This document shows, in pieces, positions 5,340 through 7,587 of a DNA stretch of 7,587 nt. The stretch lies in assembly GCA_002423075.1 (NCBI GenBank), contig DIUS01000043.1, positions 1,372 to 8,958 of the forward strand, given 5' to 3'. The first letter of the stretch is position 1. Each line of letters begins with the position of its first letter. The notes beneath the pieces are model-generated. The model did no database searches, was not told the DNA's origin, and saw only the letters and a program-made list of their open reading frames with translations. Both the position numbers and the translations under genes were made by a program. The stretch comes from Microbacteriaceae bacterium UBA6152. Lineage in GTDB: Bacteria; Actinomycetota; Actinomycetes; Actinomycetales; Microbacteriaceae.

Positions 5340-5450
5340 ATGATCGCCCTGCTCGTCACTCTCGCTGTGCTCGCTGTCGCTGCTGTCGTCACGACGGTCG
5401 TCTCGACGGCTCGTGACGGCTACCGTCGCGTTCCCGCCATCCAGCGCTGA
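5340..5450 (+). CDS. 36-aa single-pass membrane microprotein
   Basis: The ATG at 5340 is preceded by AAGGAG (5325-5330) with nine bases between, a clear ribosome site. The product has one hydrophobic helix (about residues 2-22, rich in Ala, Val and Leu) and a short basic tail STARDGYRRVPAIQR. The DGYRRVP tail resembles a DGY(x)R(x)P tail I recall in other short actinobacterial membrane proteins, but I know no function for it. The tail is positively charged and should face the cytosol. The frame is open upstream to a TTG at 5259, but that start has no ribosome site and would add a non-hydrophobic leader with no family look. It is divergent from the LysR gene and probably its regulatory target. 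A candidate -10 (TACAAC, 5265-5270) with TTCAGA at 5244-5249 overlaps the dyad, though the 15-bp spacer is short. Confidence 0.72.
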   Translation: MIALLVTLAVLAVAAVVTTVVSTARDGYRRVPAIQR

Positions 5451-5487
5451 CCTCTTGTGCTGGCGTCTGGCGCTGATCTCTTGCACT
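5444..5487 (+). repeat. 26-bp-period imperfect duplication over the microprotein stop
   Basis: The 18-mer at 5444-5461 (GCGCTGACCTCTTGTGCT) recurs at 5470-5487 as GCGCTGATCTCTTGCACT, 15 of 18 identical, with a 26-base period. The first copy contains the TGA stop of the 36-aa gene. The rest of the period is not conserved, so this is an old or chance duplication. Nothing else is recognised in this gap apart from the terminator that follows. Confidence 0.45.
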
Positions 5488-5501
5488 AACCGCCTACCGA
5501 A

Positions 5502-5522
5502 AGCCCGCGCCTAGCGCGGGCT
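5502..5522 (-). terminator. Bidirectional hairpin with the mrp stop codon as its loop
   Basis: AGCCCGCGC (5502-5510) and GCGCGGGCT (5514-5522) form a perfect nine-base-pair, nearly all-GC stem. The three-base loop (5511-5513) is the TAG stop of mrp on the minus strand. A TTTC follows on the minus strand, a weak U-tract. The palindrome can also end transcripts of the 36-aa gene arriving from the other side, although that side lacks T residues. A second role in mRNA 3'-end protection is equally possible. Confidence 0.7.
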
Positions 5523-6740
5523 GAGCCCCAACTTGCGACCCGCGAGACCTCGGCCGCGTCGCGCGAGGTGCTCGGCGAGCGCGATGATCGCGTCGCCCGC
5601 CGGATCGGTGCTCGCGGAGTTGCCCATCCGACGCTCAGTCGCGTCGTCGGCTACGTTTTCTGCCGAGCTGTCCGCTGTACTAGTAGGGGCGCCGACAGCC
5701 GTGCGGCCCAACGAGCGCAGCACGATCGGCTCGCCCGCGTCGCCGCCCTCGCGCAGCGCCACACTCAGCGGAATCTGCGCGAGCAGAGGCACCTCGAGTC
5801 GTTCGGCCGTCGCCGCACCGCCGCCCGAGCCGAAGAGCTCGAGCACGCTGCCGTCGGGCTGCGCGAGTCCTGCCATGTTCTCGACGACACCGATGACCGT
5901 CTGACCCGTTTGGCGCGCGACGAGCGCTGAACGTTCGGCGACGTCGGCTGCGGCGTTCTGCGGCGTCGTGACGACGAGCACCTCGGCGTGCGGCAAGAGT
6001 TGCCCGAGCGAGATGGCGACATCACCCGTGCCGGGCGGCAAGTCGAGCAGCAGCACATCGAGGTCGCCGAAGTACACGTCGGTGAGAAACTGCTGCACGG
6101 TGCGGTGCAGCATGGGGCCGCGCCACGAGACCGCGGTGTGAGCATCCACGAACATGCCGATCGAGATCACCGCCACGCCGTGAGCGCGCGGGGGCATCAT
6201 CATCTCGCCGACGCGTGTGGGCTTGGCGTCAGCGATGCCGAGTAACCCGGGAATCGAGAAGCCGAACACATCTGCGTCGATGAGCCCGACCCGCAGCCCT
6301 CTCGCCGCGAGGGCGATGGCGAGGTTGGCGGTGACGGTCGACTTGCCGACGCCGCCCTTGCCGCTCGTCACGGCGATCACGCGCGTGAGCGACTCGGCCG
6401 TGAACGGATGGCCCGTGGGGCGGTCGCCCCGCAGGCGGGTGATGAGGGCGTCGCGGGTCGCGGCATCCATCACCCCGACGTCGACCGTGACGTCGGAAAC
6501 CCCTTCGACACCGGATGCTGCAGCTCGCACATCGCGCTCGATCGCGGTCGCGGCGGGGCAGCCCACGATCGTGAGCCGCAGGTCAACCGTGATGTGGCCG
6601 CCCTGCGCGCTGACGCGGGGCACCATGTCGAGCTCGGTGATCGGGCGGCGGATCTCAGGGTCGATCACGCGCGCGAGTGCACGTCTCACCTCGGCCGCGA
6701 GGGCGCCGCCCTCGTCGACGGGCGAGTTCTCTGCCGGCAT
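5511..6740 (-). CDS. mrp: Mrp/ApbC-type P-loop ATPase, iron-sulfur cluster carrier
   Basis: This 409-aa cytosolic protein opens with a DUF59/MIP18-like domain (about 16-100, with IVGCPA carrying C61). The Mrp/NBP35 ATPase domain follows, with the deviant Walker A SGKGGVGKST (126-135), DADVFGFS (155-162) and DLPPGTGD (233-240). ENMAGL (287-292) and LFGSGGGAA (302-310) are family segments. Family members bind and transfer Fe-S clusters, with ATPase activity required. The CPxC-type cysteine pair is absent (AQPDG at 293-297), as I recall for actinobacterial Mrp. Residues about 342-378 form a Ser/Thr/Ala/Asp-rich insertion before the conserved C-terminal DPAGDAIIALAEHLA and GLAGRKLGLSPR. Its codons are atypical, with ACT, AGT, ACA, GTA and GAA among them. 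Translation is probably coupled to the DUF1003 gene upstream, because the junction is TGATG with no ribosome site. The gene ends inside a terminator hairpin. Confidence 0.93.
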   Translation of the reverse strand: MPAENSPVDEGGALAAEVRRALARVIDPEIRRPITELDMVPRVSAQGGHITVDLRLTIVGCPAATAIERDVRAAASGVEGVSDVTVDVGVMDAATRDALITRLRGDRPTGHPFTAESLTRVIAVTSGKGGVGKSTVTANLAIALAARGLRVGLIDADVFGFSIPGLLGIADAKPTRVGEMMMPPRAHGVAVISIGMFVDAHTAVSWRGPMLHRTVQQFLTDVYFGDLDVLLLDLPPGTGDVAISLGQLLPHAEVLVVTTPQNAAADVAERSALVARQTGQTVIGVVENMAGLAQPDGSVLELFGSGGGAATAERLEVPLLAQIPLSVALREGGDAGEPIVLRSLGRTAVGAPTSTADSSAENVADDATERRMGNSASTDPAGDAIIALAEHLARRGRGLAGRKLGLSPR

Positions 6741-7333
6741 CAGTCGCGCGCGTTGCGGTCGCGGTCGTCGCGCACGACGGCCTCGGCCTCGGTCTCGCTG
6801 GAAGCCATCGTCTCGCTCGCGTCGTCTCGGCGCTCGAGCTCTTCGAGCAACGTGCGCAGCTCGGAGCGCAGGAACTCTTTCGTCGCGACATCCTTCATGG
6901 CCAGACGCAGAGCCACGACCTCGCGGGCGAGGTACTCGGTGTCGGCCAGGTTACGCTCGGCGCGCTGGCGGTCTTGCTCGATCTGCACCCGGTCGCGGTC
7001 GTCTTGACGATTCTGCGCGAGCAGGATCATAGGCGCAGCGTACGAGGCCTGTAGCGACAGGATCAGCGTCAGCAGGGTGAAGTTGAGCGCCCGCGGATCG
7101 AACTGCGCTGACGCGGGCGCGAGCGTGTTGTAGGTAAGCCACAGCGTCACGAAGACCGTCATGCCGACGAGGAACCATGGCGTGCCCATTCCGCGAGCGA
7201 AGGCCTCAGAGAAGCGCCCCATGCGGTCGCGGCTTCCCGCCCGTCGCGGCAGCAGCCCCGTACGCAGTCCCTTCGGGGCATCGAGCCTGGTCTCGCCGCG
7301 ACGCTGGCCCGGCAGAGCGTCACGCCGAGCCAC
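6740..7333 (-). CDS. DUF1003 family membrane protein
   Basis: This 197-aa protein has a basic N-terminal tail, then GRFSEAFARGMGTPWFLVGM leading into membrane helix 1 (about 53-70). After a short loop, NFTLLTLILSLQASYAAPMILLAQNRQ carries helix 2 (84-106). An Arg/Asp/Glu-rich probable coiled coil runs from about 108 to 170, followed by an acidic tail. The FTLLTLILSLQASYAAPMILLAQNR block is diagnostic of DUF1003, whose function is not established. I start at GTG 7333, because GGAGG (7344-7340) lies six bases upstream and the encoded MARRD opening is usual for the family. An ATG at 7384 overlaps the upstream gene's stop as TGATG and would add 17 unconserved residues. The neighbours are a CBS-domain gene upstream and mrp downstream, matching Rv1232c, Rv1231c and Rv1229c. 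The CBS partner hints at a link to magnesium handling, but this is inference. Confidence 0.9.
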   Translation of the reverse strand: MARRDALPGQRRGETRLDAPKGLRTGLLPRRAGSRDRMGRFSEAFARGMGTPWFLVGMTVFVTLWLTYNTLAPASAQFDPRALNFTLLTLILSLQASYAAPMILLAQNRQDDRDRVQIEQDRQRAERNLADTEYLAREVVALRLAMKDVATKEFLRSELRTLLEELERRDDASETMASSETEAEAVVRDDRDRNARD

Positions 7334-7383
7334 GTGCAACCTCCGGTTCAGCGACGGTGAGGCGTCGGAGGCTCGCCAGCACA

Positions 7384-7587
7384 TCAGGTGCTCCCATGCG
7401 CAGCCTTCCTCGCGGCCACACTCCGGCGGCGAATCGCCATGGGCGCAGGAGCATCGGTGTCGGCGCTGCGCCAGTCGTCGGGTAGCAGGTAGTCGAGCAC
7501 GTCGTCGATCGTCACAACGCCCACCAGGCGGTGCGTCTCGTCGACGACGGGCAACGATACGAGGTCGTAGCTCGCGAGGCGGCGCGA
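7384..7587 (-). CDS. CBS-domain protein, C-terminal fragment (MgtE-N/CBS type)
   Basis: The minus strand is open from the window edge to TGA 7386-7384 and encodes the last 67 residues. SYDLVSLPVVDETHRLVGVVTIDDVLDYLLPDDW (6-39) is the end of a CBS domain, with its LPVVD strand, GVVTIDDVLD strand and helix. A basic, probably disordered tail (RRRSVAARKAAHGST) follows. CBS pairs bind adenine nucleotides and regulate attached domains. In M. tuberculosis the gene beside the DUF1003 gene (Rv1232c) pairs CBS domains with an MgtE-like N-terminal domain and lacks the transporter membrane part. I expect the same here, although the N-terminal portion lies outside the window. Ending in a CBS domain with no membrane segment after it argues against a full MgtE channel. 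It is probably the first gene shown of the operon running through DUF1003 to mrp. Confidence 0.82.
   Translation of the reverse strand, partial: SRRLASYDLVSLPVVDETHRLVGVVTIDDVLDYLLPDDWRSADTDAPAPMAIRRRSVAARKAAHGST

Noticed and set aside
6217..7032. Plus-strand open frame (271 aa) opposite mrp and DUF1003
   Set aside because: Its Ser/Arg/Ala-rich translation has no recognisable domain, and it runs across two confident minus-strand genes.

Overview
This is ordinary chromosome from a high-GC actinobacterium, most likely a member of the Microbacteriaceae or a close relative. The evidence is the very high GC content, a DapE of the actinobacterial type, a DUF3117 microprotein, a PIG-V-like membrane glycosyltransferase, an Mrp of the cysteine-poor actinobacterial type, and a DUF1003 gene beside a CBS gene. 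The gene order follows, from memory, the Mycobacterium tuberculosis stretch from Rv1201c to Rv1232c (dapD, dapE, Rv1211, Rv1220c, tatB, mrp, DUF1003, CBS protein). It is a compact version with some genes missing and others added. I see no phage, IS element, CRISPR, defence system or RNA gene.

Layout. (1) Positions 1-1335: the 5' end of dapD (minus) and complete dapE (plus) diverge from a 139-bp region. They encode the succinylase and desuccinylase steps of lysine/meso-diaminopimelate synthesis. (2) 1357-2715: a polytopic PIG-V-like (GT-C) glycosyltransferase, probably co-transcribed with dapE. (3) 2716-3670: a 55-aa DUF3117 protein with its own promoter, carrying a LacI-family-like operator between the -35 and -10, followed by a convergent SAM-dependent O-methyltransferase. 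(4) 3735-4106: tatB, divergent from the methyltransferase. (5) 4107-5450: a LysR-type regulator (minus) whose 3' end is copied in a 54-bp tandem repeat, and a divergent 36-aa membrane microprotein. A short dyad lies between the two. (6) 5502-7587: a minus-strand operon of a CBS-domain protein (only its C-terminus is in the window), a DUF1003 membrane protein and mrp. It ends in a perfect hairpin whose loop is the mrp stop codon.

Expression. Four genes (dapD, dapE, tatB, lysR) share the same start geometry: a TANNNT -10-like hexamer, exactly six bases, then ATG or GTG, with no usable Shine-Dalgarno. This predicts leaderless mRNAs. DUF3117, the methyltransferase, the 36-aa protein and DUF1003 have clear Shine-Dalgarno sequences, and mrp is joined to DUF1003 by a TGATG overlap.

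The window holds no obvious new multi-gene system. The most worthwhile leads are regulatory or small in scale: the LacI-like operator on the DUF3117 gene, the stop-codon-containing 54-bp repeat, the LysR/microprotein pair, the atypical insertion in Mrp, and a methyltransferase that appears to lack the family's usual metal-binding Asp-Asn pair.
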